In this document: one piece after another, positions 49,205 to 57,902 of the stretch
Position numbering within the stretch: position 1 is the stretch's first letter
Layout: each line of letters starts with the position of its first letter
Assembly (NCBI GenBank): GCA_944387035.1
Contig: CALXDJ010000010.1
Coordinates: 16,533-80,532, forward strand
DNA from: an uncultured Oscillospiraceae bacterium
Lineage (GTDB): Bacteria > Bacillota > Clostridia > Oscillospirales > Oscillospiraceae
DNA length: 64,000 nt
Direction of reading: 5' to 3'
The notes under the pieces: generated by a model
Database searches by the model: none
Seen by the model: the letters and a program-made list of their open reading frames with translations, nothing else
Told to the model about the DNA's origin: nothing
Program-made: the position numbers and the translations under genes

Positions 49205-49793
49205 CTTCGGATTCCTGCAGAGGACGCCGGCCGTTTTTGGCCCGGCAGATCAGCTGGGTCATGGTTCCCATGGGGCAGTAGACGCACCAGGAGCGGGGTT
49301 TGCAGAGAGCCATGGTTACCAGGCCCAGCACCGTGGAGGTAAGCATTACGCTGTAAAAACCGAAGGCGAACTGGGAGACCCAGGGGGCCGCGCCGCCGTG
49401 GTAGGCCCACTGCCAGGGCAGGCGGAAGGTCCACAGCAGAGTCACTACCTGCCGCAGATCCTGCGCGCCGGAGAATACCAGAGCGGTGGTGAAGAGCATC
49501 TGGCAAAACATCACCAGGAAAAAGATGAGAAAGCCGTAGCGGAACCAGCGGCTTTTCATCCAGGCGGGGACGTCCCGCCGGCGGGAAAGGCCGAAGCGCC
49601 CGCCCAGCAGGGAAAAGAGCTGCCCGCGGCCGCAGTAGCGGTTGCAGTACCCCTTGGTGCCGCCGGCAATGGCAATGATCAGTGGGATCAAGAAGCACGC
49701 CAGGCCCAGCCAGGCGAAGAGAATGTTGAAAAATCCCAGACACAAATACGCCAGGGAGACGATCCAGAGATAATCGTACCAGTGTTTTTTCAT
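49200..49793 (-). CDS. Membrane 4Fe-4S electron-transfer protein (NapH/NosR-like)
   Basis: The 197-residue protein has about four helices and two Cys motifs at the membrane face, GYCNRYCGRGQLF (around 48-60) and WCVYCPMGT (around 171-179), as in NapH/NosR/MauN-type membrane iron-sulfur proteins. It should pass electrons between quinols or other carriers and a partner ferredoxin. It overlaps the ferredoxin gene by four bases (ATGA), so the two are translationally coupled and probably form a complex. There are no nitrate or nitrous oxide reductase genes nearby, so the acceptor is unknown. Confidence 0.78.
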   Translation of the reverse strand: MKKHWYDYLWIVSLAYLCLGFFNILFAWLGLACFLIPLIIAIAGGTKGYCNRYCGRGQLFSLLGGRFGLSRRRDVPAWMKSRWFRYGFLIFFLVMFCQMLFTTALVFSGAQDLRQVVTLLWTFRLPWQWAYHGGAAPWVSQFAFGFYSVMLTSTVLGLVTMALCKPRSWCVYCPMGTMTQLICRAKNGRRPLQESEV

Positions 49794-50005
49794 TTTGCGG
49801 CTTCCTCCCATGTGATGACGCTGGCGGGACACTCCCGCACACATTTGCCGCAGCCGATGCAGCGGGCCCGGTTGACCCGGGCGGTAATGCCCTGCAGAAT
49901 TTGAATGGCGCCTCGGGGACAGACCTTGACACAGCAGCCGCAGGCCACACAGGTATCCTCCCGGACGACGGCCCGGCGGGAAATACGGATGGGGTTTGGA
50001 TTCAT
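49790..50005 (-). CDS. 2x[4Fe-4S] ferredoxin-type protein
   Basis: The 71-residue protein has two complete cluster motifs, CVACGCCVKVCPRG (residues 19-32) and CIGCGKCVRECP (49-60), as in clostridial ferredoxins. It starts at 50005 with GGGAGG upstream; a longer in-frame version has no such site. It is coupled to the membrane iron-sulfur gene that follows. Its promoter has a -10 box but no -35 box, and a palindrome sits at the same relative place as at trxA. Confidence 0.9.
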   Translation of the reverse strand: MNPNPIRISRRAVVREDTCVACGCCVKVCPRGAIQILQGITARVNRARCIGCGKCVRECPASVITWEEAAK

Positions 50006-50033
50006 AAAGCAGCCTCCCTGATTTGATGAGACC

Positions 50034-50075
50034 ATTGTATGCCCCGGATGGGGAAGATACCGTGACGAAATCACA
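50034..50075 (-). promoter_or_regulatory. Ferredoxin-gene promoter with Crp/Fnr-type site
   Basis: On the minus strand -10 TACAAT (50034-50039) lacks a -35 box. TGTGATTTCGTCACG (50061-50075) is centred 31.5 bases from the centre of the -10 box, exactly the geometry found at trxA, and about 41 bases before the expected start. Confidence 0.55.
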
Positions 50076-50105
50076 AAGGCCCGGTGCCATTGGCGCCGGG
50101 CCTTT
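50075..50105 (-). terminator. Terminator of the M23 peptidase gene
   Basis: Stem AAAGGCCCGGTGCC / GGCGCCGGGCCTTT (one G-U pair) with loop ATT; on the minus strand followed by TGTGATTT. It directly abuts the Crp/Fnr-type site. Confidence 0.7.
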
Positions 50106-50113
50106 GCTGCGGA

Positions 50114-50839
50114 TTACGAATTGAGAAATTCCTGGGGGTCTACCGCTTCCCCGTCCAAGGTGACGCCGAAGTGCAGGTGGGGGCCCTGAGCGGTTTCTGC
50201 GGCGGCGGTGGTACCCACCGCGCCGATGATCTCACCGGCGGAGACGGTGTCGCCCTCCTGAACGGTGGGGGTGGCCTGGAGGTTGGCGTAGGTGGTTTGA
50301 TACCCGCCGTCATGGTCGATGACCACGGTGGTGCCCATCATGGCATCATCCGTGATGCTGGAGACCGTGCCGGAGCAGGCGGCCAGAACCGTGGTGCCGG
50401 GTTTGGCAAAGATGTCCACGCCGTCGTGGGTGCGCCAGTCCTCCAGAGTGGGGTTGTAGATCAGTTCATCCACGGAGAACGCTGCCACCACATCGCCGTT
50501 GAGCGGTGAGACGATCAGCTGGGGTGCCTGGGCCACCACAGGAGTGTCATCCACCGGGATCTCCGGCATGGAGGCCGGAACGTCTGCCTCGGCGGAAGCG
50601 GGTTCTTCCTGCGCTGTCTCGGGGATGATGGGTTCCACGGCGGCTTCATCCGGGGGTTCTGCCTGGATGTCCTGGGTGGGGGCGGCAGCTTCCTGTGCCG
50701 GCTGGTCAGCATCCGGATCGGGGCTGGCGGGGCCGCCCAGCAGCAGACGGTATCCGCCTACTCCCACGGCCAGCAGGCACACGGCCGCCAGAATGTAGAA
50801 GCCGCTGCCGCCCAGTACGGATTTGAGTTTGTTTTGCAT
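50114..50839 (-). CDS. Membrane-anchored M23 (LytM) peptidase, possibly SpoIIQ-like
   Basis: The 241-residue protein has an N-terminal membrane helix (13-35), a Pro/Ala/Glu-rich spacer (38-105) and an M23 domain (about 108-241). WRTHDGVDIFAKPG (His and Asp ligands) and PHLHFGVTLDG (HxH) are both intact, so it should be an active zinc endopeptidase on peptidoglycan bridges. Anchor plus LytM domain is the layout of the sporulation protein SpoIIQ, but it is not next to spoIID here, so that identity is a guess. GGGAGG precedes the ATG at 50839. Confidence 0.85.
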   Translation of the reverse strand: MQNKLKSVLGGSGFYILAAVCLLAVGVGGYRLLLGGPASPDPDADQPAQEAAAPTQDIQAEPPDEAAVEPIIPETAQEEPASAEADVPASMPEIPVDDTPVVAQAPQLIVSPLNGDVVAAFSVDELIYNPTLEDWRTHDGVDIFAKPGTTVLAACSGTVSSITDDAMMGTTVVIDHDGGYQTTYANLQATPTVQEGDTVSAGEIIGAVGTTAAAETAQGPHLHFGVTLDGEAVDPQEFLNS

Positions 50840-50901
50840 GTGATCCCTCCCTCGATTTTTGGGTCTGAGGGAAGTATGGACGCAATTTCCAGAAGTTATA
50901 C

Positions 50902-50934
50902 AAAAAAAGAGGCCGCCCCGGAAGGCGGCCTCTT
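50902..50934 (-). terminator. Terminator of gpmI
   Basis: On the minus strand AAGAGGCCGCC / GGCGGCCTCTT is followed by TTTTTTTG, 12 bases beyond the gpmI stop. Confidence 0.87.
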
Positions 50935-50945
50935 GTAAGGAGACA

Positions 50946-52463
50946 TTATTTGACAATGAGTGTTTTGCCGTCCATTTCCGGAGGACAGGCCAGTCCCATC
51001 ACATCCAGAATCGTGGGGGCGATGTCGGCCAGGCGTCCGCCGCTGCGCAGCTCCGTGCCGGCACCGCAGAGAATGAAGGGCACGGGATTGGTGGTATGCG
51101 CAGTCATGGGGCTGCCGTCGGGTTGGGTCATCTGCTCGGCGTTGCCGTGGTCGGCGGTGATCATGGCGATACCGCCCATCTTCAGCGTGGCGTCCACCAC
51201 TTGACCCACACAGGTATCCACGGTTTCCACAGCCTTGACGGCCGCGTCAAAGACGCCGGTGTGACCCACCATGTCGCAGTTGGCAAAGTTGAGAATGATG
51301 ACATCGTAGGCGCCGGACTCGATGCGCTCGACGCACTTGTCGGCCACCTCCTGGGCGCTCATCTCCGGCTGGAGGTCATAGGTGGCCACCTTGGGAGATG
51401 CCACCAGCACCCGGTCCTCGCCGGGGAAGACCGTCTCGGAGCCGCCGTTGAAGAAGAAGGTCACATGGGCGTACTTCTCCGTCTCGGCGATGCGCAGCTG
51501 GGTCATGCCCATCTGGCTGAGGTACTCGCCCAAACCGTTGCGCACGCTGGTACGTGGGAAGGCCACCTCCACATTGGGCATGGTGGCGTCATACTCCGTG
51601 TTGCACACAAAGGTCAGGGGGAAATACTGGCGGGTAAAGCCGTCAAAATTGGGGTCCACCAGCGCACGGGTGATCTCCCGGGCCCGGTCAGGGCGGAAGT
51701 TGAAGAAGATCACACTGTCGTTGTCGGAGATCGTGCCTTCGCTGTCGCACACCACAGGCTCGACAAATTCATCGGTGACGCCGGCGGCATAGGAATCCTT
51801 CACAGCGGCCACGGGCACGGGATTGAAGGTAGCGCCCTCGCCATAGACCATGGCGTCATAAGCCTGCTCCACCCGGTCCCAGCGCTTGTCGCGGTCCATG
51901 GCGTAATAGCGGCCCATCACCGTGGCAATGCGGCCCACGCCGATTTCCCGGCAGGCCTCCACAGTCCGGGCCACGAAATCCGCACCGGAGGTGGGGGAGA
52001 CATCCCGGCCGTCCAGGAAAGCGTGGATGAAGACCTTGGTCAGGCCCTTCTCCTTGGCCATGCGCAGCAGGGCAAAGAGATGATCCAGGTGAGAGTGGAC
52101 GCCGCCGTCAGACAGCAGACCCATCAGGTGCAAAGAAGTGTCGTTTTGCAGGCACTGGTCCATGGCGTGGAGATAGGCGGGGTTCTGGAAAAAATCTCCA
52201 TCCGCAATGGACTTGGTGATGCGGGGCAGGTCCTGAAAGACCACCCGGCCCGCGCCGATGTTGGTGTGGCCCACCTCGCTGTTGCCCATCTGGCCGTCGG
52301 GCAGACCCACATCCAGACCGGAAGCGGAGAGCTCCGTGTGGGCAAAGTCCTGGAAAAACTGGTCCAGCCGGGGAGTGGCGGCAGTGCGGATGGCGTTGCC
52401 GGAGGCTTCAGCCCGCAGGCCGAAGCCGTCCATAATAATCAGAGTAGTCGGTGTTTTATTCAT
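50946..52463 (-). CDS. gpmI: 2,3-bisphosphoglycerate-independent phosphoglycerate mutase
   Basis: The 505-residue enzyme interconverts 3- and 2-phosphoglycerate using two manganese ions. LIIMDGFGLRAEASGNAI (metal Asp), PDGQMGNSEVGHTNIGAG (the phosphorylated Ser) and MITADHGNAEQM (metal His/Asp) are intact. The ATG at 52463 is better placed behind GAGGAAATGG than the one three codons earlier. It is the last gene of the leftward pgk-tpiA-gpmI glycolytic group, 72 bases after tpiA. Confidence 0.95.
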   Translation of the reverse strand: MNKTPTTLIIMDGFGLRAEASGNAIRTAATPRLDQFFQDFAHTELSASGLDVGLPDGQMGNSEVGHTNIGAGRVVFQDLPRITKSIADGDFFQNPAYLHAMDQCLQNDTSLHLMGLLSDGGVHSHLDHLFALLRMAKEKGLTKVFIHAFLDGRDVSPTSGADFVARTVEACREIGVGRIATVMGRYYAMDRDKRWDRVEQAYDAMVYGEGATFNPVPVAAVKDSYAAGVTDEFVEPVVCDSEGTISDNDSVIFFNFRPDRAREITRALVDPNFDGFTRQYFPLTFVCNTEYDATMPNVEVAFPRTSVRNGLGEYLSQMGMTQLRIAETEKYAHVTFFFNGGSETVFPGEDRVLVASPKVATYDLQPEMSAQEVADKCVERIESGAYDVIILNFANCDMVGHTGVFDAAVKAVETVDTCVGQVVDATLKMGGIAMITADHGNAEQMTQPDGSPMTAHTTNPVPFILCGAGTELRSGGRLADIAPTILDVMGLACPPEMDGKTLIVK

Positions 52464-52535
52464 AGAATCCATTTCCTCATTTCGCTGGCATTGGCCAGGA
52501 GTTCTCAGACGGCGGGCCGCCGGAACGGGAGAGAC

Positions 52536-53309
52536 TCACTCCTGATTGGCGGCGTTGATGATATCCACAAACTGATCCGGCTTGAGGGCGGCGCCTCCGA
52601 TGAGGCCGCCGTCAATGTCAGGCTGGGCAAGCAGCTCGGCGGCGTTCTTGGGGTTCATGGAGCCGCCGTACTGAATGGTAACGGAACGGGCCACCCGGGC
52701 GCCGTAGAGGCTGCGGATGGTGGCACGGATGCCGCTGCACACCTCGCCGGCCTGCTCGGCAGTGGCGGTCTTGCCGGTGCCGATGGCCCAGATGGGCTCA
52801 TAGGCAATGATGCACCGGCGCAGCTTGTCGGCGGGAACGCCGTAGAGCGCGCTCTTGACCTGCAGGGCAATCCACTCAGCCGTAACACCGGTTTCCCGCT
52901 GCTCCAGGCTCTCACCCACGCAGATGATGGGGTTCATGCCGGCGTTCAGGACGGCGTGAACCTTCTTGTTGACGGTGGTGTCGGTTTCGCAGAAATACTG
53001 CCGGCGCTCGCTGTGGCCCACGATGACATATTTGACACCCAGGTCCCGGAGCATGTCGGCAGAGACCTCGCCGGTGTAAGCGCCCTTCTCCTCAAAATAG
53101 ACGTTTTCAGCGCCCACGGAGATCCGCAGGTCCTTGAAGGCCTTGAGGGCGGTGGAAATGTTGCAGGCGGGGACGCAGATCAGCGTCTCGCACCACTTGG
53201 CGCGGGGCATGATCTTCTTGATCTCCTCGGCAAACTTCTTGGTTTCGGTAGCGGTCATGTTCATTTTCCAGTTACCGGCGATCACGGTCTTGCGATATCT
53301 GCGGTTCAT
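52536..53309 (-). CDS. tpiA: Triosephosphate isomerase
   Basis: The 257-residue TIM barrel interconverts dihydroxyacetone phosphate and glyceraldehyde 3-phosphate. AGNWKMN carries the active-site Asn and Lys, VIVGHSERRQYF the His, and AYEPIWAIGTG the catalytic Glu, followed by the mobile loop. YGGSMNPKNA binds the phosphate. The ATG at 53309 is preferred; one three codons upstream is only two bases from the AAAGGAG site. It has its own promoter, 88 bases upstream. Confidence 0.95.
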   Translation of the reverse strand: MNRRYRKTVIAGNWKMNMTATETKKFAEEIKKIMPRAKWCETLICVPACNISTALKAFKDLRISVGAENVYFEEKGAYTGEVSADMLRDLGVKYVIVGHSERRQYFCETDTTVNKKVHAVLNAGMNPIICVGESLEQRETGVTAEWIALQVKSALYGVPADKLRRCIIAYEPIWAIGTGKTATAEQAGEVCSGIRATIRSLYGARVARSVTIQYGGSMNPKNAAELLAQPDIDGGLIGGAALKPDQFVDIINAANQE

Positions 53310-53396
53310 GTTGTTCATGTCTCCTTTTACAGTCTATGAAAAAATCATATGCGGCACGTCCTGCCTGGTGGGACAGGTGATATATAAACCCATTAA

Positions 53397-53425
53397 TTTA
53401 TAGCGAAAAGCGGTGCATTTGTCAA
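53397..53425 (-). promoter_or_regulatory. tpiA-gpmI promoter
   Basis: On the minus strand TTGACA (53420-53425), a 17-base spacer and TATAAA (53397-53402). Confidence 0.8.
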
Positions 53426-53473
53426 GCTTTTCGGCGGATTCTTCCACGGAAGAACGCCGTTTTCAGGTATAAG

Positions 53474-53498
53474 CAGGGGGGACCGCAGGTCCCCCCTG
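53474..53498 (-). terminator. Hairpin between pgk and tpiA
   Basis: An 11-base-pair perfect stem CAGGGGGGACC / GGTCCCCCCTG with a 3-base loop. There is no real T-run on the minus strand, so it is likely a partial terminator or processing site. Confidence 0.55.
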
Positions 53499-53553
53499 TT
53501 TGGACTGTGTGCGCTGTTTTGAAAGAGCCGGGAATACTGCCTCTGCGGAATCC

Positions 53554-54813
53554 TTACCGGTCCAGCAGGCAGGCCACGCCGGGCAGCTCCTTGCCTTCCA
53601 GGAATTCCAGAGAGGCGCCGCCGCCGGTGGAGATGTGGGTCATCTTGTCGGCATAGCCCAGCTGCTCGACAGCCGCGGCGCTGTCGCCGCCGCCGATGAT
53701 GGTGATGGCGTGGGTCTTGCTCAGAGCCTCGGCCACGGCTTCCGTGCCCTTGGCAAAAGCGGGGAACTCAAAAACGCCCATGGGGCCGTTCCAGATCACA
53801 GTGCCTGCGTCGGCCACGGCGTCGCAGTAGAGCTTGACCGTCTCGGGGCCGATGTCCAGGCCCTGCCAGCCGTCGGGAATCTCGCCGGCCTTGACCACCT
53901 GGCTGTGGGCATCGGGAGCGAAGGCGTCGGCGCAGACGGTGTCCACCGGCAGCAAAAGCTTGACGCCCTTGGCGGCGGCCTTTTCAATCATCTCGCGGGA
54001 GTAGTCCATCCAGTCGGCCTCCAGCAGGCTCTTGCCCACTTTGCCGCCCTGGGCGGCGGAGAAGGTGTAGGCCATGCCGCCGCCGATGATGATGGTGTCG
54101 GCAATCTCCAGGAGGTTGTTGATCACGCCGATCTTGCTGGAGACCTTGCTGCCGCCCAGAATGGCCACCAGGGGACGCTTGGGATTGGAGATGGCGCCGC
54201 CCAGCACTTCCAGCTCCTTCTGGATCAGGAAGCCGGAGACGGCGGGCAGATAGTCGGCCACACCGGCGGTGGAGGCGTGGGCACGGTGCACGGCACCGAA
54301 GGCATCGGAGACGTACAGATCCGCCATAGAAGCCATGGCCTTGGCCAGCTCAGGATCGTTCTTCGTCTCACCCTTTTCAAAGCGGGTGTTCTCCAGCAGC
54401 AGGATCTGGCCGGGCTGAAGCGCAGCGGCCTTGGCCTGGGCGTCGGGGCCCACCACATCGCTGGCCATGATCACGGGCTTGCCCAGCAGCTCGCTGAGCC
54501 GTGCGGCCACGGGAGCCAGAGACAGCTTCGCAAGGGACTTCTTCCAGCCCTCCTCGGTGGCTTCCTTGCCCTTTTCCGCCTGCTTCTTGGCATAGGATTC
54601 AAAGGTGGCGGCGGGCTTGCCCAGGTGAGAGCAGGCGATGACGGCGGCACCATTGTCCAGCAGATACTGGATGGTGGGCAGGGCGGCTACGATCCGCTTG
54701 TCGCTGGTGATGGCACCGGTTTCTTTATCCTGGGGAACATTGAAGTCGCAGCGCAGCAAGACCTTCTTGCCGGCTACATCCACGTCACGCACGGTCTTTT
54801 TGTTGTAGTTCAT
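53554..54813 (-). CDS. pgk: Phosphoglycerate kinase
   Basis: The 419-residue two-domain enzyme transfers phosphate from 1,3-bisphosphoglycerate to [14 protein letters not shown] (substrate site), [28 protein letters not shown] and the late [20 protein letters not shown] with [13 protein letters not shown] (nucleotide site) are all present. It is slightly longer than the usual 390-400. ATG at 54813 follows GGAGGA. gapA and eno are not in the window. Confidence 0.95.
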   Translation of the reverse strand: MNYNKKTVRDVDVAGKKVLLRCDFNVPQDKETGAITSDKRIVAALPTIQYLLDNGAAVIACSHLGKPAATFESYAKKQAEKGKEATEEGWKKSLAKLSLAPVAARLSELLGKPVIMASDVVGPDAQAKAAALQPGQILLLENTRFEKGETKNDPELAKAMASMADLYVSDAFGAVHRAHASTAGVADYLPAVSGFLIQKELEVLGGAISNPKRPLVAILGGSKVSSKIGVINNLLEIADTIIIGGGMAYTFSAAQGGKVGKSLLEADWMDYSREMIEKAAAKGVKLLLPVDTVCADAFAPDAHSQVVKAGEIPDGWQGLDIGPETVKLYCDAVADAGTVIWNGPMGVFEFPAFAKGTEAVAEALSKTHAITIIGGGDSAAAVEQLGYADKMTHISTGGGASLEFLEGKELPGVACLLDR

Positions 54814-54884
54814 CGGAATACTCCTCCATGATGGCTAAAGTTTACGGCGCACAGCGCCGGGGGAAAATAAAGATTGCGGGGGAA

Positions 54885-55376
54885 TTACAGATGGGCCATT
54901 TCACCGGTATCCTGCAGCCCGGGAAAGCCGCACTGGCGCAGCGCCTCATAAACGCACACCGCCACGGTGTTGCTCAGGTTCAGACTCCGGGCCTCGGATA
55001 CCATGGGCAGGCGGATGCACCGGTCATAAAACCGCTCCCGGAAGGAAAGCGGCAGGCCGGCCGTCTCCTTGCCGAAAAACAGCCAGCTGTCCGGAGTGAA
55101 AACGGCCTCCGTATAGGAGCGGGGAGCCTTGGTGGTGGTCAGCCAGGCCTGGGCGGCGGCTTCGGGATGGCGGGCGAACAGATCGTCCAGATTCTCATAG
55201 TCGCACACCTCCACCAGGTGCCAGTAATCCAGTCCCGCCCGCTTGACCGCCTTGTCCGAGATATCGAATCCCAAGGGGCGGACCAGGTGCAGCCGGGAGC
55301 CGGTGGCGGCGCAGGTCCGGGCGATGTTCCCGCAGTTCTGGGGAATTTCCGGCTCCACCAGCACGATGTTGAGCAT
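54885..55376 (-). CDS. trmL: tRNA (cytidine/uridine-34-2'-O)-methyltransferase, TrmL
   Basis: The 163-residue SPOUT-fold enzyme methylates the ribose of the wobble base in certain leucine tRNAs. MLNIVLVEPEIPQNCGNIAR is the TrmL/YibK start, and WLFFGKETAGLP and RLPMVSEARSLNLSNTVAV form the knotted SAM site. A TTG two codons before the ATG has closer AGGAGG spacing and could be the actual start. It is notable that the window holds three tRNA-Leu genes, although TrmL acts on other leucine isoacceptors (CAA, UAA). A promoter lies just upstream. Confidence 0.93.
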   Translation of the reverse strand: MLNIVLVEPEIPQNCGNIARTCAATGSRLHLVRPLGFDISDKAVKRAGLDYWHLVEVCDYENLDDLFARHPEAAAQAWLTTTKAPRSYTEAVFTPDSWLFFGKETAGLPLSFRERFYDRCIRLPMVSEARSLNLSNTVAVCVYEALRQCGFPGLQDTGEMAHL

Positions 55377-55414
55377 AATCAAGAAAACCTCCTGAATTTG
55401 ATACAGGCAAGGGT

Positions 55415-55443
55415 ATTGTAATCCTTTACCTCCTCAAATTCAA
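55415..55443 (-). promoter_or_regulatory. trmL promoter
   Basis: On the minus strand TTGAAT (55438-55443), a 17-base spacer and TACAAT (55415-55420). Confidence 0.72.
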
Positions 55444-55698
55444 CTACAATATGTCGAAGAAACGCCATTTTCAGAGAAACGTACGATGCAGGTCCTGGAT
55501 TTTTTGCAAAATGCTGAAAACGGACTGAAAAAAGGGGCGTTTTCAGCGCTTTGGGAAATTTCTTTCACAAATTCATCGGAAAGACTGGATTTCCTGAAAA
55601 AGTTTGATATAATAGGCCTGCGCACAGGCTGCGCTGGTTTAGTTGCGGCCTGGTGAAGTCACAATTTTATTAAAATCTCAGTAAAGGAGGAACGTGTC
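55444..55698. other. Intergenic region with an inverted repeat and the probable glmU-like promoter
   Basis: No gene is evident. GCTGAAAACG (55513-55522) and CGTTTTCAGC (55538-55547) form a perfect 10-base-pair inverted repeat. A TATAAT at 55608-55613 is a likely -10 box for the rightward genes, with no good -35 box. AAAGGAGG just before 55699 is the ribosome binding site. Confidence 0.55.
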
Positions 55699-56826
55699 AT
55701 GGATCGTCCCCAGAGGGCCGTGCTCTTTCTGGAAGAGGACTCCTCCGTTCCGGAACATTCCAAACCGCTGATGCTGGAAGCCGTTGTTTTTTGCCCGATC
55801 CTCACCTGGGCGGGCGAGCAGTTGTTGGCCGATGGTGTGCAGCGTTTTTTTGTCGTCTGCGGTCCCCGTTTCGCCGCGGAAGCCCGGGCATGCCTGCCGG
55901 AGGAGGCAGATGTCACGGTTTCTGAGCGGCAGGAGGATCTGATGGCATTCCTGAACACGCCGGACCCGGTGCTGGTTTTGTGCCGGGCGGCACTGCCTGC
56001 GGCGCAGGCCGGTCCTGGTTTTGCCTATGCGGCGCCGGGCTATGAGCTGCAGGAGAGCTGGAAAGAGCGGATGACCAATCAGGTCACGGCTGCGGAGCTG
56101 GTGCCCGGCTGGCTGCCGGTTTTCGGACCGGATACCATTGCAGAGCTGGAGCCTTTGTTCCGGGAGCGGATTGTCAGGGAGCATCAGCGCAGAGGCGTGC
56201 GGATTCTGGATCCCAATGCGGTTTATATTGATCCCCGGGTCACCATCGGTGCGGGCACGGTACTGCTGCCCGGTACGATTTTGAAGGGTGCGTGTCAAAT
56301 CGGCGTCCGGTGCACCATCGGGCCCAACGCGGTGGTGAACAGCTGCGTTGTGGGAGACGATGTGGAGATCAACGCCTCCCAGGTCAACGAGAGCACCTTC
56401 GGCGACGGCTGTGACGTGGGACCCTATGCCCATGTCCGCCCGGGCTGCACGGTGGGTCCCAAGTGCCATATCGGCGCGTTTGTGCAGCTGAAAAACTGCG
56501 TGCTGGGAGAAGGCACCAAGATGTCTCACCTGACCTATGTGGGCGATGCCGACGTGGGCAGCGGCGTCAACTTCGGCTGCGGAACCATTACCACCAATTA
56601 TGACGGGTTCAAAAAGCACCGCTGCACCATTGGCGACCGGGCATTCATCGGCTGCAACACCAATCTCATTGCACCGGTCACGGTGGGCGAAGGCTCCTAT
56701 ATCGCCGCCGGCAGCACCATTACCGATGAGGTACCGCCGGATGCGCTGGCAGTGGCCCGGACCCGGCAGAAGAATCTGGAGGGCTGGGCGGCCCGCCGCA
56801 GAAAGATGCATGGACAGGAGCAGTAA
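55699..56826 (+). CDS. GlmU-like glucosamine-1-phosphate acetyltransferase with degenerate uridyltransferase domain
   Basis: The 375-residue protein is about 80 residues shorter than GlmU. The C-terminal left-handed beta-helix (about 165-360) is well preserved: SHLTYVGDADVGSGVNFGCG with the catalytic His, and TTNYDGFKKH. The N-terminal part (1-155) keeps traces of the nucleotidyltransferase fold (MLEAVVFCPILTWAGEQLL, VQRFFVVCGP) but lacks the LxxGxGTRM loop that binds UTP. It should acetylate glucosamine-1-phosphate but not make UDP-GlcNAc. It is placed as glmU is in B. subtilis, before prs, pth and mfd. AAAGGAGG precedes the ATG. Confidence 0.84.
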   Translation: MDRPQRAVLFLEEDSSVPEHSKPLMLEAVVFCPILTWAGEQLLADGVQRFFVVCGPRFAAEARACLPEEADVTVSERQEDLMAFLNTPDPVLVLCRAALPAAQAGPGFAYAAPGYELQESWKERMTNQVTAAELVPGWLPVFGPDTIAELEPLFRERIVREHQRRGVRILDPNAVYIDPRVTIGAGTVLLPGTILKGACQIGVRCTIGPNAVVNSCVVGDDVEINASQVNESTFGDGCDVGPYAHVRPGCTVGPKCHIGAFVQLKNCVLGEGTKMSHLTYVGDADVGSGVNFGCGTITTNYDGFKKHRCTIGDRAFIGCNTNLIAPVTVGEGSYIAAGSTITDEVPPDALAVARTRQKNLEGWAARRRKMHGQEQ

Positions 56827-56903
56827 GTTCCGCCGCGCTGAACAGTCAAACAACAAATAAAATATAAGTTTTACGAACAATATAGGAAAGAGGGCGTTTG
56901 GAA

Positions 56904-57863
56904 ATGATTTCTCACGGCAAGGATATCAAGGTATTTTCCGGCAATTCCAATCCAAAACTGGCGGAGGAAATCTGCAAACTCATGGGAACGAAGCTGGGTG
57001 AATCCGAGGTAGGCACGTTCTCTGACGGTGAGGTCTTTGTGTCTTTGTATGAGACGGTCCGCGGCAGCGATGTGTTTGTGGTCCAGTCTACCTGCACCCC
57101 CGTCAACAACAACCTGATGGAACTGCTCATCATGATTGATGCGCTCAAGCGGGCATCCGCCGGTCGGATTACCGCAGTGGTTCCCTATTTCGGCTATGCA
57201 CGTCAGGACCGCAAGGCCAAGGCCCGGGATCCCATCACCGCCAAGCTGGTGGCCAATATGATCACCACGGCCGGCGCTGACCGCGTGCTGACCATGGACC
57301 TGCACGCTTCCCAGATCCAGGGCTTCTTTGATATCCCGGTGGATAATCTGGCCGGCAATCCCATTTTCGTGGATTACTACGCCAAGAAGTTCGGCGCAGA
57401 GTGCGAGAACATGATGGTGGTTTCCCCCGACGTGGGCTCTGTGGCCCGTGCCCGTGCCTTTGCACAGAAGCTGCATATGAATCTGGCCATCGTGGACAAG
57501 CGCCGTCAGAAGGCCAACAGCTGCGAAGTGATGAACGTCATCGGCGATGTGGCCGGCAAGGACTGCATCCTCTTTGACGACATGGTGGATACCGGCGGGT
57601 CTCTGTGCAACGCCGCCAAGGCTCTGATCGAGGTGGGCGGCGCCAAGAGCGTGCATGCCTGCGCGTCTCACGGTGTGCTCTCCGGTCCGGCCATTGAGCG
57701 GGTCAACAACAGCGTCATTCAGGAGCTGGCCCTGCTCAATACCGTGCCCGAGATTGATCCGTCCAAGAGCAGCAAGATTAAGTATCTGTCCGTGGGCCCC
57801 ATGTTCTGCGAGGCCATCGAGCGGATCTATCAGGAGATCTCCATCTCCAAGCTCTTCCGCTGA
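56904..57863 (+). CDS. prs: Ribose-phosphate pyrophosphokinase (PRPP synthetase)
   Basis: The 319-residue enzyme makes PRPP from ribose-5-phosphate and ATP for nucleotide, His and Trp synthesis. FSGNSNPKLAEEIC is the N-terminus. Further hallmarks are VPYFGYARQDRKAKARDPIT (ATP/flexible loop), MDLHASQIQGFF, VSPDVGSVARARAFAQ and DDMVDTGGSLCNAAKAL (PRPP loop). A TTG two codons before the ATG is a less likely start. It sits in the conserved glmU-prs-pth-mfd order and near purC-purF in broader terms. Confidence 0.96.
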   Translation: MISHGKDIKVFSGNSNPKLAEEICKLMGTKLGESEVGTFSDGEVFVSLYETVRGSDVFVVQSTCTPVNNNLMELLIMIDALKRASAGRITAVVPYFGYARQDRKAKARDPITAKLVANMITTAGADRVLTMDLHASQIQGFFDIPVDNLAGNPIFVDYYAKKFGAECENMMVVSPDVGSVARARAFAQKLHMNLAIVDKRRQKANSCEVMNVIGDVAGKDCILFDDMVDTGGSLCNAAKALIEVGGAKSVHACASHGVLSGPAIERVNNSVIQELALLNTVPEIDPSKSSKIKYLSVGPMFCEAIERIYQEISISKLFR

Positions 57864-57902
57864 GCCGAAGACAGATCAGGGAACTGAACAGGTGGAACCA
57901 AC

